Assembly (NCBI GenBank): GCA_002105175.1
Contig: MCGE01000007.1
Location: 1,798,001-1,862,000 of the forward strand
DNA: 64,000 nt
DNA from: Absidia repens
Taxonomy: Eukaryota > Mucoromycota > Mucoromycetes > Mucorales > Cunninghamellaceae
Direction of reading: 5' to 3'
In this document: positions 48,252 through 60,526 of the stretch, in pieces
Position numbering within the stretch: position 1 is the stretch's first letter
Layout: each line of letters begins with the position of its first letter
Position numbers and translations under genes: made by a program
The notes under the pieces: model-generated
Told to the model about the DNA's origin: nothing
Seen by the model: the letters and a program-made list of their open reading frames with translations, nothing else
Databases searched by the model: none

Positions 48252-48690
48252 ATTGACGACGCGCTGAGCACGACGGTTGGGCCCCAAGGGGCTGCCCACC
48301 AAAGTGCGAAATGGCGGAGGCTCTAATCCCTTCCCTATTTTTTTTTTTTTTCAGCTCACATAAAAAACCCATTGACGACGCGCTGAGCACGACGGTTGGG
48401 CCCCAAGGGGCCGCCCACCAAAGTGCGAAATGGCGGAGGCTCTAATCCTTTCCCTATTTTTTTTTTTTTCAGCACACATAAAAAACCCATTGACGACGCG
48501 CTGAGCACGACGGTTGGGCCCCAAGGGGCCGCCCACCATAGTGCGAAATGGCGGAGGCTCTAATCCCTTCACTATTTTTTTTTTCTTTTCAGCACACAAA
48601 AAAGAACCCATTGACGACGCGCTGAGCACGACGGTTGGGCCCCAAGGGGCCGCCCACCATAGTGCGAAATGGCGGAGGCTTTAATCCTAA
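48252..48690. repeat. CpG-rich minisatellite, four units of about 119 bp
   Basis: Units start at 48252, 48371, 48489 and 48610 (periods 119, 118, 121). Each has ATTGACGACGCGCTGAGC, a hairpin-forming GGGCCCCAAGGGGC, a block AAAGTGCGAAATGGCGGAGG, then a T-rich tract ending TTTCAGC[TA]CACA. Units are almost identical and far more GC-rich than their surroundings. The minus-strand frame across them (48351-48629) is a by-product. Confidence 0.92.
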
Positions 48691-48744
48691 AAACTGTAAC
48701 ACCCAGTAAATCGAAAGATTTCCAAAAGCTCCAGCGGAGCGCCA

Positions 48745-49000
48745 GAGCGTTTATTCAGATATAAATATAAACTACGAAAACGAACACTAAGCTAAGCTAA
48801 TGACGCTATCCCTGAAATGAAGGCTAGTATATAGGTGAGCCGACAACAAGAATCCAAAATGAAAGGGTTTCCCCAAGATGTTTGATTTGCATTTTTCAAA
48901 ATGCCTCTGATTCAGGTTCTAACCACTAATCCAAGGTCACCAACACCTCCGATTCAATGAAGATGTTCTGAAGTAAAAGACAAAAAAGTGGAAAAAGAAA
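48745..49000 (-). repeat. Dispersed repeat family, copy F (subfamily 2)
   Basis: TTTATTCAGATATAAATATAAAC from 48750 (minus-strand AATAAA), AACACTAAGCTAAGCTAATGACG, AATCCAAAATGAAAGGGTTTCCCC (48851-48874), then the E-like tail with GCATTTTTCAAAATGCC and TTCTAACCACTAATCCAAGGTCAC. E and F flank the four-unit minisatellite as direct repeats about 0.85 kb apart. Confidence 0.65.
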
Positions 49001-49008
49001 AAAAGAAA

Positions 49009-49041
<33 letters not shown>

Positions 49042-49684
49042 GGCAATATAAATAAATTTTATTGTGAGGAATAAAAGGAGTTGCATCGTAGAGTGGCCAC
49101 CCTTGAGAATGCAAATCTTAATAGATAAAATAAAAAAATGTCAACTGCAATTAGTAGACTTAAATAAAGAAAAACTATAACTAAATGGGTTCAGATGAGG
49201 GGAGGTAATAGACCTGTGGGGGAGGACGTAGTTGTGTAAAGAGGGACATGAGGGAGGAAAGGACTAAAGAGGGCACGAAAGGAACATTGTGGATCACTTG
49301 TTGCCAGTGATTCCGCCAAATAACCTGGACCATGCAACCACAGATAATCCAAAGAGTGGGAGTGATGGTGGGGAGGCAAAAAAAGAAAAGAAAAAAAAAA
49401 AAAAAGGAAAACATGTGGGCGGAGTATAAATATTATAAGCGCTTGAGTCAACCTAATTGCGAAATGACAAAGTTATTTAATTCCTTCCCATAAACCCCAC
49501 AACTGACGGAAAATCCGATAATTGTACCCGAGGAGATCAATCTATGGTTACATTATACTGAATTCTCAATTGTTTCTACACTTCCTCAAAAACATTGGCA
49601 TATATTCGATCCAAAGACGTAGTAGGTGGATGGTTGTTGATAATTGGGCTTCAAATATAACAGGTCGATTTTTTTTCAACAACC
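49001..49684. other. Spacer with repeat-like architecture
   Basis: No coding gene is supported. A TTTTATTGTGAGGAATAAAAGG block (49057-49078), a purine-rich region and ACATGTGGGCGGAGTATAAA (49411-49430) reproduce the layout of the dispersed repeats (AATAAA end, purine tract, GTGGGCGG plus AT-rich box) without their conserved core. Confidence 0.4.
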
Positions 49685-49758
49685 GTCTTCGTGGTGTAGT
49701 TGGTTATCACGTCTGTCTAACACACAGACGGTCTGCAGTTCGAATCTGCACGAAGACA
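49685..49758 (+). tRNA. tRNA-Val (anticodon AAC)
   Basis: Complete cloverleaf without intron. The acceptor stem GTCTTCG pairs with CGAAGAC, discriminator A. The D arm is GTGTAGTTGGTTATCAC. The anticodon stem TCTGT/ACAGA holds loop CTAACAC (anticodon AAC, reading GUU Val). T arm TGCAG-TTCGAAT-CTGCA. A TTTTT Pol III terminator begins at 49761. The internal A and B boxes are intact. Confidence 0.95.
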
Positions 49759-49949
49759 TCTTTTTGTCCGCTTTTACACTGTAGCGGAGTTTGGGGTTCT
49801 CAAAATTGCTTTTTTTTTTTTTTGTAGCAAGGCTGAAACTATGCAAGCAGAAAAAGAATAGACAAAAGTATTTTTATTGTCATGATATAAATAATTGGGT
49901 TGTGGAGATACAGTAACGATTGGATAAATTAAACTATACTAGGAATATA

Positions 49950-51302
49950 CTAACTAACTAAATCAATAGGCACCATGCTTGCCATTAGTGGATATATCGA
50001 TAGAACTGTCATCATCATCACCGACTCGATTTTAGGCTTGACCATTGGCATATCGTATTTCATCGTCTTTTCATGGTGAGTATCAGTCCCATCAAATGTC
50101 ATTTCAGCGGTCATGTGGTCAGCAGTGTGCATATTCTTTTGAGTAGTAGCACCATTGTTCTTCGACTTGCCGGAGTTTGTTGTAACCCAGTGTACAGTAA
50201 TCACATTGATCTGCCAAAAAAAAAAAAAAAAACTGAATGGGTGAGGGGAGGGGGTCAAAAACACTACTTGTATTATTTTTTCTTACGGTGACATCCAAAG
50301 TACAAGCTGTCAAACAAATCAGACCTCTTTGATGACCTGCGCTTGTCACAACCAGTAATACATTAATGAATGAAATGGCCAAACACACAACAGAAGCCAC
50401 GAGAGTACGTCGAGCAAGTCGATAAAGCTTTGATCGTTTCCAATCAGTACGAGAATTTCTACCAACGTTCATTAATGGTCGCATAAACAACCAAGTAAGG
50501 TAACAATTGAAGATCTAGAAGAAAAAATCGGCGTGAGTGTGAGGTTTGCGAAAGAAACATTTCGTTCATGAAGGAAACCTACAAAGTCATATACTAGCAA
50601 TGGAATACTAGCTATATATTGTAAACCAATTGTACACTTTCCGTCTTCTTCAATATAAATATTTCGGAATGTTAACTAAAAAAAAAAAAAAAAAGAAGAA
50701 GAAGAAGAGAAAGAAGAAGCATGGGAAATTGAAACAAAAAAAAAAATTAATGCCAATCGAGTTTTTATGCGGTGTTTCAATTTACCATCAGTATAAAAAT
50801 TAATACGTAAGGAAGCAAAAGACAGATATGGAACTTGTATTGGCAGGTCTTGAGTCTAGTAGTTTTAACAGCAGTAACCAAATGAACACGTTCAATCAGC
50901 CAGGCATAGATAGCTATCTTACTGCCGGCATAAAAGAAATCACAGGACATCATCCCTAAGGTACAAGAGACAATATTGTCTAATTTGGACAAAAATAAAG
51001 GGCGGGTTTAAAAAATGAACACAGGGTCAAAATAGCGGTGTGGTAGACTTACTATCATTTGTAGAGACAACTACAACAGAGGAAGCAGCAAATGCCCACG
51101 ATAATGTATAGAGAGCAATAACTAGTACACGACCATAATTTAAAGTCTTCACCTTTTCATTAAATGTTTTAGCGCCTAAAGCAACAGCAAGTACAGTAAT
51201 ACACGCTAATGATATAAATTCAGATCCAATTTCCATGGTGTCAGGACCTACAATCCCTTGGTCCACAACAATTTTTGTGGTAGTAGCGTTATCCTGACTC
51301 AT
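49950..51302 (-). CDS. Seven-transmembrane protein, GPCR-like topology
   Basis: Five exons on the minus strand: 51053-51302, 50786-50979, 50583-50675, 50287-50514, 49950-50210, giving 341 aa in one frame. A short extracellular-type N-terminus with an NAT glycosylation site precedes seven hydrophobic segments: SEFISLACITVLAVALGA, VLVIALYTLSWAFAASSVVV, LGMMSCDFFYAGSKIAIYAWL, FHICLLLPYVLIFILM, GLQYIASIPLLVYDFIFNCY, LVASVVCLAISFINVLLVV and GLICLTACTLDVTINVITVHW. TM3 ends with IERVHLV, which loosely recalls an E/DRY-like junction. TM5 and TM6 are joined by a basic loop. The C-terminal tail is polar, His/Met/Thr-rich. A receptor role is inferred only from topology; no named GPCR class was recognised. 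Confidence 0.75.
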
Positions 51303-52782
51303 TTTATTTCTTGAAAAGTCTATTCAAAAGAGAAAGTTAAAAATCAAAAAGAAAAAAATGATTTTTTATCTTTCTCAAAAAAAAAAAAAAAAAAAAAAAA
51401 TAGGAGATTTTGGCTGACCCGTTTTGCATATCGTATTCTCCCTGAACTGATATGAAAAAGAGAGAAGAAAAAAAAAAAAGAAACACGAATGCGAACTATT
51501 CCGAAGTAAAATAACTCCTTGATGCGGTTCAGCAGTAAAAGTCTAGCATAACCGCTGCTTTTATTACCTCCTTTAACACCCATTGGAAGTATATAAAAAA
51601 GGAGAGCAAAAAAAGAAAGTCGATCTTATTTTGCCATCATCGTCAATTATAGTTTTTCACGCGTTTATATAAAATATATAGTATTATTATATAATATTAA
51701 CAGACTATGAAATGATTACATTCTTTATTTGAGAAGTCATCCTTTTGACTGCAGTTTATTTTTTTCTCGGGACGCCAGATATGGCACATAAAATGAAAAA
51801 GCGGGATGCACCATGAAAGATGCAGATCCCCAGTGCGTTATTATGCCATTTCGACTATACATGTAATACATTAGATATCTTATAGAAAAGATAAATTGAA
51901 AAGAATTAAAAATGCACATTTTGGCCACTGCTGGTGGCAACACTGAACTGCCAGTGCTCCCTTCTTTATCGTGCCAATTTAAAATTCGCTCTCCTTGTCC
52001 ACAACAACCGCTTGATGTCAAGACAACAAAAATAACTCCATGCTAGATATAGTTTCCCACTGTGTGTACCTTTCTCTTTTTTTATTTTTACAAGTTATTA
52101 TATGAGCGTTTCCTTAGTATTCAACAATCAAGGAGCCATTTTAGGTGATGGGGAAAATAAAAGGAGCTGTTTACACGATCCTTCAATGTCGTGATGAGAA
52201 CCTGTAGTAACATGAGTTGGCAAAAAAAAAAAAAAAAAAAAAAAAAATAGTGTCTTAACTTGCATGATGTTAATATATTTGACAAAAAAGGTATACCCAT
52301 TGACATTTATTACCACATCATTCTTGTCAAATTGCCAATAACGTATGTTATCAAGACAAATTCATGACCAATGTTCCCCACAGTTGCTATCATCACCATT
52401 TTCATTCACAGAAAATATTCATGAATTATCGGGCATCATCTTCACTATTTTCCCTCCTTTTCACAGATATATCCCATGTCATTCCTCCTAATCACAATCC
52501 CTTTGTAGATCATCTTTAATCATAATCATAATCATCAACATCATCATCGCAATCATTGAAATCAAGTCGTAATCGCCACCACTGCATCACTACTACCATC
52601 ATCACTATCATTAACAACACCAAATCGTCATTGAATAAAAAATCATGATTTTTTTTTATTTTGATAAATATAAACTGATAATGTAAAAGTCGCTAAACGC
52701 CAGCAAATAAAAAACTAAAATCAATACTAATACTAATGCTAATACCGATATTGATATCATCGAAGAAGATCAGTGGTATCGC
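51303..52782. other. Intergenic spacer
   Basis: Poly-A/T-rich (A23 near 51377-51400, A26 near 52221-52247). CATCAT-rich sequence lies at 52520-52615. It includes the upstream region of the 7TM gene and the 3' UTR of SEC66. No gene. Confidence 0.35.
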
Positions 52783-53538
52783 CTATTTCTTTCCTTTGCC
52801 CTTTTGTTTCTTTTCGTTTTCGTCCATCTTCAGTAGTTCTTGTTGTGCCTTCTCCATTTCCTTTTGCTTTCGTTCGGCATCCCGCTCGGTTTGTTGTTGC
52901 TGTTCTTGTTGGTCACGTTTTTCTTGTGCCAGTCGTTTCTTTTCTTCTGTCGAGCGTAGTTGCACCATTTCCTTTTGTAGTTCCTTTTGCTTTTCGTGTT
53001 CTAACATTTGTGCTGCTGTCGAGAAGATCGTTTGACCCCATCCTTCCTTGTATGTGTTAGCTTCCGTGGCAATGGCTTGTAATTCGTTCATAATATCTTG
53101 CTCCGCCACAGTGAATTCTGTCCACAAGTCGTCTCCAACACTTCCCATGCGCATCAGTTGTTGTAAAGCAGGCTTTTCTTGTTGTACTTGCACCAATCGT
53201 CGTACACCTTCCATGGCCCGTCGCAATAAGGAGGCACGTAAATGATGTTCAGGTATGGCGGTTTCGCAGTTGAGGAGTGTAATGTATTCTTCTTTAGCTT
53301 CATTTTCAGGGAACCAAGGATCGATTTGCTTCAAGCCTATTATCAAAGAGTAATATATAAGTGAGCACGTCAACTCATTGTTGCTTTTTCATCATGGATA
53401 CCCTCCGTTCCTATTTCCTTTTCTTTTTTTAAAAAAACAGATGTTTTTACCTGAGAGCTTTCGATAAAAGTGAGAGAAGATACTCATTGCGGTGACACAT
53501 CCACCAAGATATATAGCTGGTAATAATAATGAGTTCAT
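52783..53538 (-). CDS. SEC66: ER translocation complex subunit Sec66/Sec71
   Basis: Non-essential subunit of the Sec62/63 complex that assists post-translational import into the ER. Two exons on the minus strand, 53451-53538 and 52783-53336, giving 213 aa. An N-terminal membrane anchor (LLLPAIYLGGCVTAMSIFSHFY) is followed by the conserved cytosolic domain: DPWFPENEAKEEYITLL, LRASLLRRAMEGVRRLVQ, GSVGDDLWTEF and ANTYKEGWGQTIF. The last 70 residues are a highly charged Glu/Gln/Lys helix ending in a poly-basic tail. The short N-terminus before the TM matches the Nexo topology known for the family. Confidence 0.92.
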
Positions 53539-53747
53539 TGTTTCTACTTTCGTTCGTAACGACAGACTACGAAGAAAGAAAAAAGAAAAATGTCATAAAC
53601 AAGCCAAGATAAAAGAAAAAAATGATGCAGAGCGTTCTGATTGGCCGGTAGGTTATGTGAATTATAATCCCGACGAGAGAGAGGGCAACATTGAAAAGCG
53701 TGTTTTTCTTTCCCTTCTTTTTTTTTTCGTCAAAATATTCCCTTGAA
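53539..53747. promoter_or_regulatory. Shared divergent promoter of SEC66 and GET5
   Basis: Only 209 bases separate the two start codons, which face away from each other. A GATTGGCCGG box (53639-53648, CCAAT type in reverse) lies in the middle. The rest is purine-rich on the SEC66 side and T-rich next to GET5. Coregulation is inferred. Confidence 0.55.
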
Positions 53748-54482
53748 ATGTCAACCATCGGCAACGAAAACGATTATATTGACAATTATCTCAAAGAACT
53801 CTCTACACGTTCTGTTCGTTATGGACAAGACTACTTGGCTCGTTCTTTGCCTTCCCCTTTGCGCATTAAAGTAAAATCAAAGACGTGCCCATTTATCTGA
53901 AAAATTGGACTGACAAGCCCATCTTTTTGTTTTTCTTTATACTTCTAGAGAAAGCCCACCCACAAACAACCCGAGCCGGCGAAAGAAGATAGCAACAAAA
54001 CAGTAATCAAAGACGAAAAACCAGCAACTGACTCGTTTGAACTACTTGTGAAAATACTGAAACCCGCCTCTCAATTTCGCATTACTCGACTGCAGTTGGA
54101 TGACACCATTTTGAACCTGAAACAACGTATTTACCAACAGCAGACCATCCCTGTCAAGCAACAACGACTCTTGCTGAAAGGAAAGGTACTGAACGATGAA
54201 AAAGCTCTTGGCGATTATCAAATGACGAAGGATACCACTTTACATCTTATGGTCAGCAAACCTACCGGTGCCTCCGCTGCTGCTTCTTCAACACCGCCAT
54301 CACCTCAAACGGAAAAAGCGTCAGGAACGGCTGCACCGGGTCATGAATTATCATCAGAAGCACAATCGGTGGTCAAGTCTGACGCCTTTTGGAATGTATT
54401 GGAACAAACTTTGGATGGGCAATTGAACTCGACGGATGCAAAACTGGTACTGGAAACTTGGAAAAAGGCCTTGTCTGGATAA
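53748..54482 (+). CDS. GET5: Get5/Mdy2-like ubiquitin-like protein of the GET pathway
   Basis: Adaptor linking Sgt2 to Get4 for tail-anchored protein delivery to the ER. Two exons, 53748-53870 and 53949-54482, giving 218 aa. The N-terminal segment (DNYLKELSTRSVRYGQDYLARS) would bind Get4. A ubiquitin-like fold spans about residues 71-148 (FELLVKILKPASQFRI ... QQRLLLKGKVLNDEKAL), lacking a C-terminal GG and so not conjugated. An Ala/Ser/Pro linker leads to a C-terminal helical dimerisation domain (DAFWNVLEQTLDGQL ... LVLETWKKALSG). Domain order fits Get5/UBL4A. AATAAA lies near 54577. Confidence 0.85.
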
Positions 54483-55378
54483 ATGGTGCTTTTAATATTA
54501 GTCTTCAATTAGTTATAGCTATGTCTTTTCTTTGACTCTTCTTCTAGTTTACTTTATTGTTATTATTATTGATGGGAATAAAATATGGGAAATATTGTCT
54601 TTGTATATATCTATATGACTAATGATACCTTCTGCGTTTGCTCTATTGTAATTGCTGTTATATTAGCGATGATCGAAATAAAATATTGATTTTTTTTTAT
54701 ATCTATTGTGTATGAATCTGTTTTGAATGTGTTAATAAAATATATGTCTAGATATTTTGTTAAATGTTTTGCACTGAACACTTTTTCTGAGTTCCTGTTA
54801 AATATACACATATTATTGATTACAACGTGGATAAGGAAACATGTTTCTCTATTATATTTACAATCAATTTTTTATTGTCCTAATAATCTATGTGTACTTT
54901 ATTCCACTTTATGATATCATACTGGGGGGGGGTTGTAAAATACGATATTGTCTTCATGCTATAGTGTCACTTCCTATCTCAAAACCTTTTGACTCTTCGC
55001 AAAAAAGTCACTCTTCATCATTCAAAATGCATTTGTGATAAATGAATGTGAGAACATTGATAAGCCGGGCCTAATACTGTATGATTACTTTCAATTTCAA
55101 TAATTTCAACAATCGATGAATGCTACACCTTCGTTGCGCTAGTTTCAATCCCTCCTATAATCCCCATCTCGTTTTGAGCACCAATACTACTATTAGCAAA
55201 AATCCAACTTCTCCAGACAAACATAAACGTCACTATGGAGACATCATATTCATATAATTGACTTTGGTGTAAACATGGTTTTATTGAAGACAAAAATAAC
55301 AGAATAATAATACGCATACAGTCAAATCCACACATTATATAATGGACCGATATCTATAAAACTAGTAACTAAAATAAA
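54483..55378. other. Convergent 3' region GET5-asparagine synthetase
   Basis: Several AATAAA motifs on the plus strand (54577, 54677, 54734) and TTTTATT at about 55279 for the minus-strand gene. A G8 run is present at about 54924-54931. No gene. Confidence 0.4.
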
Positions 55379-58152
55379 CTAAGCTACAGCAGGTGCCACG
55401 CCAAACTTTTCCCCAATGATGATGTAGGACATGATAACCAAAAGATTCTTGAACGCAGTTTGATCGGTATTTTCCAAAAAGCGTTCACGTTGTGATTCGA
55501 TAAATGCCCAATTAGCCCAGCCAAGTTGATCAACCTTTTCCTTTGTGAGAAGTTCGTTCATCAATTTCAAAGCGGGAGGCGCCTTGTCGGGCTTGTTAGG
55601 TGGTGGCATGAAGGGATGCTTGGTTCGCTTGTAAATTTCCTCGGTAATGTATGGCTTCATTGCTTCCTTCAAAATCCATTTTTCGTTGAATTCCTCCCCG
55701 TCACCGCGGAGCTTCACAGATCTAAATTTATATTACTGGTAAGTATAGAAGTTCATGACATGAATGCAAGTACCCTGTTATACTTACGGAGGGAGACTGT
55801 TCACATATTCACATAAGTGATGGTCCAGGAAGGGAGTTCTTGCTTCAATAGAGTGAGCCATTTCACTACGATCACCAAGAGAGTTCAGAAGGATGTTTGG
55901 AAGGAAAGTATGGTTTTCCAAAAACTAATAAACAATAATAAAAACCATCAGCTTTTTTTTTTTTTTTTTTTTTTTTTTGGTTTTGTTTCGGAATGATGCT
56001 TATTTATTATCCACACATGTGTACTTACCAAGGATGCATGAACTGGATGCCAATATTTTCTAGCCTTGCTGCGAGCGATGGCACTAGTGGCTTCGAGCAT
56101 AGCACTTCCACTATCAGGGATACCATGGCGTTTGATGACATCGTCCTGATACATTTCAGCTGGGGAGGAGAGAAGAGCCCCAAAGTGATCTTGCATAACA
56201 ATATTGTTCCAACGTCGGGATGAAGGAGTATCAACGCTTTTATCCATTTTGTGGGACATCATCAAATTGTTTTCCAAGCGTTCATTCAATTGCCGTAATC
56301 GTGTTTCTTCAGTAGGTCGACCAAATCCGTTAGGGGTTGAATTGTCAGCTTCACGCAAGTAGTCCGTATGGAAGAATTCATATCCAATGAAATGTTCGTC
56401 TGCAACGAATAAAAAACACAGTGGTTAGAAGAAGATTAAGAAAACAAGAAATGATAAAGGAGGAAGTGTTTTCTACTTACCAGAGCCTTCACCTGTGAGC
56501 GTCACCTAGTAAATTCAATCAAAAAGAATACAAAAATGTTATAAGGAGGACTCCATCATTGGCCTGCTTTCAACATTTTATTTTTTACCGTGATACCAGA
56601 TTCGCGGGCATGCTTAGACAAAATGTATTTGCCCACACCATTGAGATTGAAAAGAGGTTGTTCAATATGCCATATAGCATCCGCAAAATTGTCGATCATA
56701 TCTTGGTTGGTAACAGGAATTTTGTGAAATTTGGCACCACAAAATTCAGCAGTTCGTTCAGCGATTTCACCTTCGTCGAATTTTTCCCCACCTACAATGA
56801 TGAGATGGCGCAGAAAAAAAAAAAAAGGAATGAAAGCAGTTAATATCGATTATTGATCCAAAAGTGTGAGTATGAAATGGGGCAGTGGAGGATCTTACCA
56901 GTAAAGGAAATACAATATGTATTCAAAACGGCATCAGGGTTTTCTTTTCGTAATAGGTCTGCCACTACACCAGCAATGCAAGAACTATCAATGCCACCGC
57001 TAAGGTAGACACCAAGGGGAACATCGGCACGAAGACGTAAACGAACCGCTTCAAGGAGTCGTTCACGTACACCAAGAACCATTTCTTCAACTGAGCGAGT
57101 ATCTTCCACATACTTGTTAGCGTATTCAGCTTCCCAATATTGTTTCACCTGAATGCTTCCACTTGAAGAAACTGTCATATAATGAGCAGGAGGTAACTAT
57201 AATTTAGCCACAATTACCAAGAAAGAATGAAAATAATCGAATTGAGTATCCATTGTTCACTAATCCTAGCTACTGATTGTTATGAAGTCTTTACTTACCT
57301 TGTAAACATCTTTGAAACATGTACGGAAGTCGGTGGCGGCACCATCATGGACAATAGAGCTGACATCCTATAATATAATGATTAGAGCACGAGCAAAATG
57401 AAGCAACACAAACAGTAATGGAAAAAGTAAAACTTACCCATTCTGGTTTCCAGCCCAATGCCAAGAAGGCTTTGATTTCACTAGCGGCCATAAATGTACC
57501 ATTGATGACGGTATAGTATACGGGCTTGATGCCAAAGCGATCGCGAGCTACAGTAAGTCTTCCTTTTCGCTCATCCCAGATAGCCACAGCAAATTCACCA
57601 CGTAATTGTTCGACAAAGTCAGTATCATAATCTTCATAACTGCATAAAAAAATAAATAAAAAAAAAGTAAACATAAAGGCGAAGAAAAAGCGGGGCTTAA
57701 AAAGTTTTCTTTATGCAAGAATGAATGAATCACAATGACTTACTAATGAAGCGCCAGCTCGCTGTCACTTTGTGTTTTGAATTGATGACCCTTTGCCTTG
57801 AGTTCAAGCATTAAGCGATCGTGATCATACAGTTCACCATTCACAACGGCATGGATGTTGTTATGAATGTTGCTCAAAGGCTGCTGGCCGCCTTCCAGAT
57901 CGATGATAGATAAGCGCGCGTGTCCCAGCCCTGATAAAATTAGAAATCAGCGTTAGATCAAAAAAATTGTTTCATTTGATAATGAAATTATGTCTTACCA
58001 CAGCGACCATCAGGCGAGATATAGATACCCTGAGAATCAGGACCACGATGGCGAATAAGGTGGAGGGCTCCGTCGAGATCCAAAGCCGGTGTTTCGATAT
58101 CACCATTTTGAGAGATGGTTCCTGTGTGTAAGTAGACTGTAAAACCGCACAT
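55379..58152 (-). CDS. Asparagine synthetase (glutamine-hydrolysing)
   Basis: ATP-dependent transfer of glutamine amide nitrogen to aspartate, cytosolic. Ten exons on the minus strand: 57999-58152, 57744-57930, 57438-57639, 57299-57367, 56899-57196, 56589-56791, 56481-56505 (25 nt), 56029-56399, 55788-55924, 55379-55721, giving 662 aa in one frame. The start MCGF supplies the N-terminal nucleophile Cys of the class II glutaminase. RHRGPDSQG, LGHARLSIIDL, VNGELYD and RDRFGIKP follow. The synthetase domain has the pyrophosphate loop YLSGGIDSS, GEGSDE split by a 25-nt exon, and ARTPFLDHHL. The length fits the longer fungal AsnB-type enzymes (yeast ASN1 is 572). No symbol is given because the paralogue is uncertain. 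Confidence 0.95.
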
Positions 58153-60526
58153 ATTTATTTCTTTTCAAAAAGATGTTTCAATAAATGAAGGAAAAGAAAA
58201 GAAAAAGAAAAAAAAAATTAGTTCGTTATAAGACAGGCGTATTTAAAGTTAAATTTTTTTTATACAAAGAAAATTAGTACGGTATTTAAAACCACGGGTA
58301 AATTATTACCGCGGAGCTCTGTACCTGTCCTAAGTGTGGGGTAGATATGATGATGTTTGCAGCCAATGGGTAAACCTTTACTTTCGTTGTTGAGGTTAAT
58401 AAGACCTTAAATCAGGTCATTTAACAAACAAAGCATAACCTAGTTGTTACATAACCAATGTATTAAATTAAAAGTCGCCGGACATTTGGTTTAACCCAAT
58501 CTTTCATACTGTTTTCATTATGGTACCCTGATTAGATCACCCTGATTAGATTTATTATACCATGATCCCTGGGTAAACGATCGTATTGCCATACCCCGAT
58601 GAAGTAATAGCATAGAAAACATGGAAAAACTTTTTTTTTCTTCGATTTTACCGCTTATTCCCGCTCTCGCTAATTTTGGCTGGTCGGTTGAAAGTGTATA
58701 TAAGATAATAAACCATAAATCAATCAATATCTATAGATTAGCCACAAAAAAAAAAGGAAGGAAAAAAAAAAGAAAAAAAGTACAATACTATTGATATATT
58801 GCCTACATCAAAATATCTATATTACTATACAATGTTGAACAACAAAACAAGAAGACAGCTGGATAGTGGTGTGACGTTTGAGATTTCGGGTCTTTGGGGC
58901 TGTGCAGCGGCAAAAAAATAATAGCCTGTATGCATGTATAACACTAAACGTTATTCACATTGAAGCCTCTTGATATACTAGTCAATTTCCCATTATAGTA
59001 TACAGTACTATCCATACCATATTTTGGTTCAATACGATCTGTGCATGCTATTGCCGTGGAGGTGAAAGTCATTTCGGCATGACAGCAGTATCGTCCTGAT
59101 GCTCCAACCTAATTTTAATTGACCAATGATCCTTCCTATTCCCCCCGCCAAGCACTTTTGTAAATGGTTAAAAAAGCCTTTTTCGGATATAATACATAAA
59201 TGGGTGTTTTTATTCCATAACAATAATATCACAGCAATGGAAATAAAGCTAAACTAATAATATCACTATGACTAATGGTATGACTATCACTAATAGTATA
59301 ACTAAGCCCAGTCACAGAAAGAAAAGGGACCAAGATATCACAGATTTTAACCCGTCACCATGATCATTCATTTTGTTGCCCACACAGCATTTGCCTATGT
59401 CTTGTAATCTACCCACGGTCATTCTAATTTTCCTTTCCCTAGCAAAAGTATAAGTAGAAGCATGAATAAAGTCAACATTTGTTCTTGCCCTTTCCGTTTT
59501 GGAGTCAACTTACCTTGAAAAATCCATTCTGGTCGGATTAATACTAGCTAAACCAATAAATCCATCCACTTTGACCACTTTGACCAGTACAAAAAAGAGT
59601 CCCAGCGTTTACCCAGTTCAGCAGAGAATCCACCTGATTGACAATGGCGAGTATTACCCAGGCTTGTTTTAATGGTATCCAGATTTCCAAGCTGTAGTAT
59701 CATCCGTGAGCCAGGGTCACCCACAGTTGAGAGAGTAGAAGCTTCTGTCAGTGCTGATAATAGAGATTATGCCAGTGTGAGAACTATTCCGCCAGGTATA
59801 TGGTCGATCCTGTATCCATATCCTCCTTCTTTCAGCAACCACTATCATACTCGGTTCGCAGCCGGTCTTTTCTTGTCATTTCGTCATTTTCGCTATCGGT
59901 TGTCGTTCGCTCGTTGTTGTATGGAAGATATAGTTGTCACAAAAAAAAAAAAAGAAGAAAGTCGCCCCTTTATGTCATCCAGATATATCATTTGCGTTAT
60001 TGTGGTAGTCCTGGTTTTCAACTAAAATACATTTCAATACCCCCGATCGTGTGGTTGGTGGCCAAATGCCCTAAATGGAATACACAGGTGATGAATATAC
60101 GAGTAAATGATAAAGTAGTAATAACATTACCTAGAAATGTGCATCACCTTTCGTCATTTGGATTAGAGTCGTTGAAATGGTCAGAGTAGTTACTGGAATC
60201 ATAGGAAGGAGCAATGAATGAATGGCGAATTCCGAACTAATTCTGTTGTTGTATACTAGTATTCTTCTCGTTTATCGTGCACTTCTAGTTGGTGGGTTCC
60301 TCGTTTTTATAGGTGAGTATAGGCTGATTTTCTAGCTTTCATATTCACTTCTCTTTTGAGATTCATACATAAATAGGTGCCAAAGGTACAAAAGTCAAAA
60401 GGAAAATGAAATAAATCCATTTTGTTAATTTTAAAAACCCGCGAAATGTCCTTGGCAGTCGAGCCACGTATTTTTTTTTTTTTTTTTTTTTTTTTGTTCC
60501 TCTCTTACTTTTTTTATCCTGCAAAT
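58153..60526. other. Long intergenic spacer
   Basis: 2.4 kb without a supported gene. A PuPy-rich patch is at 58739-58780. The 117-codon frame at 59672-60025 has no domain or signal. TTTTAAAAACCCGCG at about 60428-60443 is about 85 bases upstream of the VPS29 ATG. A T23 run precedes the ATG. Confidence 0.35.

Noticed and set aside
48351..48629. 92-codon minus-strand frame with internal peptide repeats
   Set aside because: It is a translation of the minisatellite units; unit lengths are not multiples of three, so frames shift between units.
48252..48690. Regularly spaced repeats suggestive of a CRISPR array
   Set aside because: Units are contiguous tandem copies of about 119 bp with no variable spacers, in a eukaryotic genome.
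59672..60025. 117-codon plus-strand frame in the asparagine synthetase-VPS29 spacer
   Set aside because: No domain, signal peptide, intron continuation or polyadenylation context; includes a poly-A-encoded Lys run.
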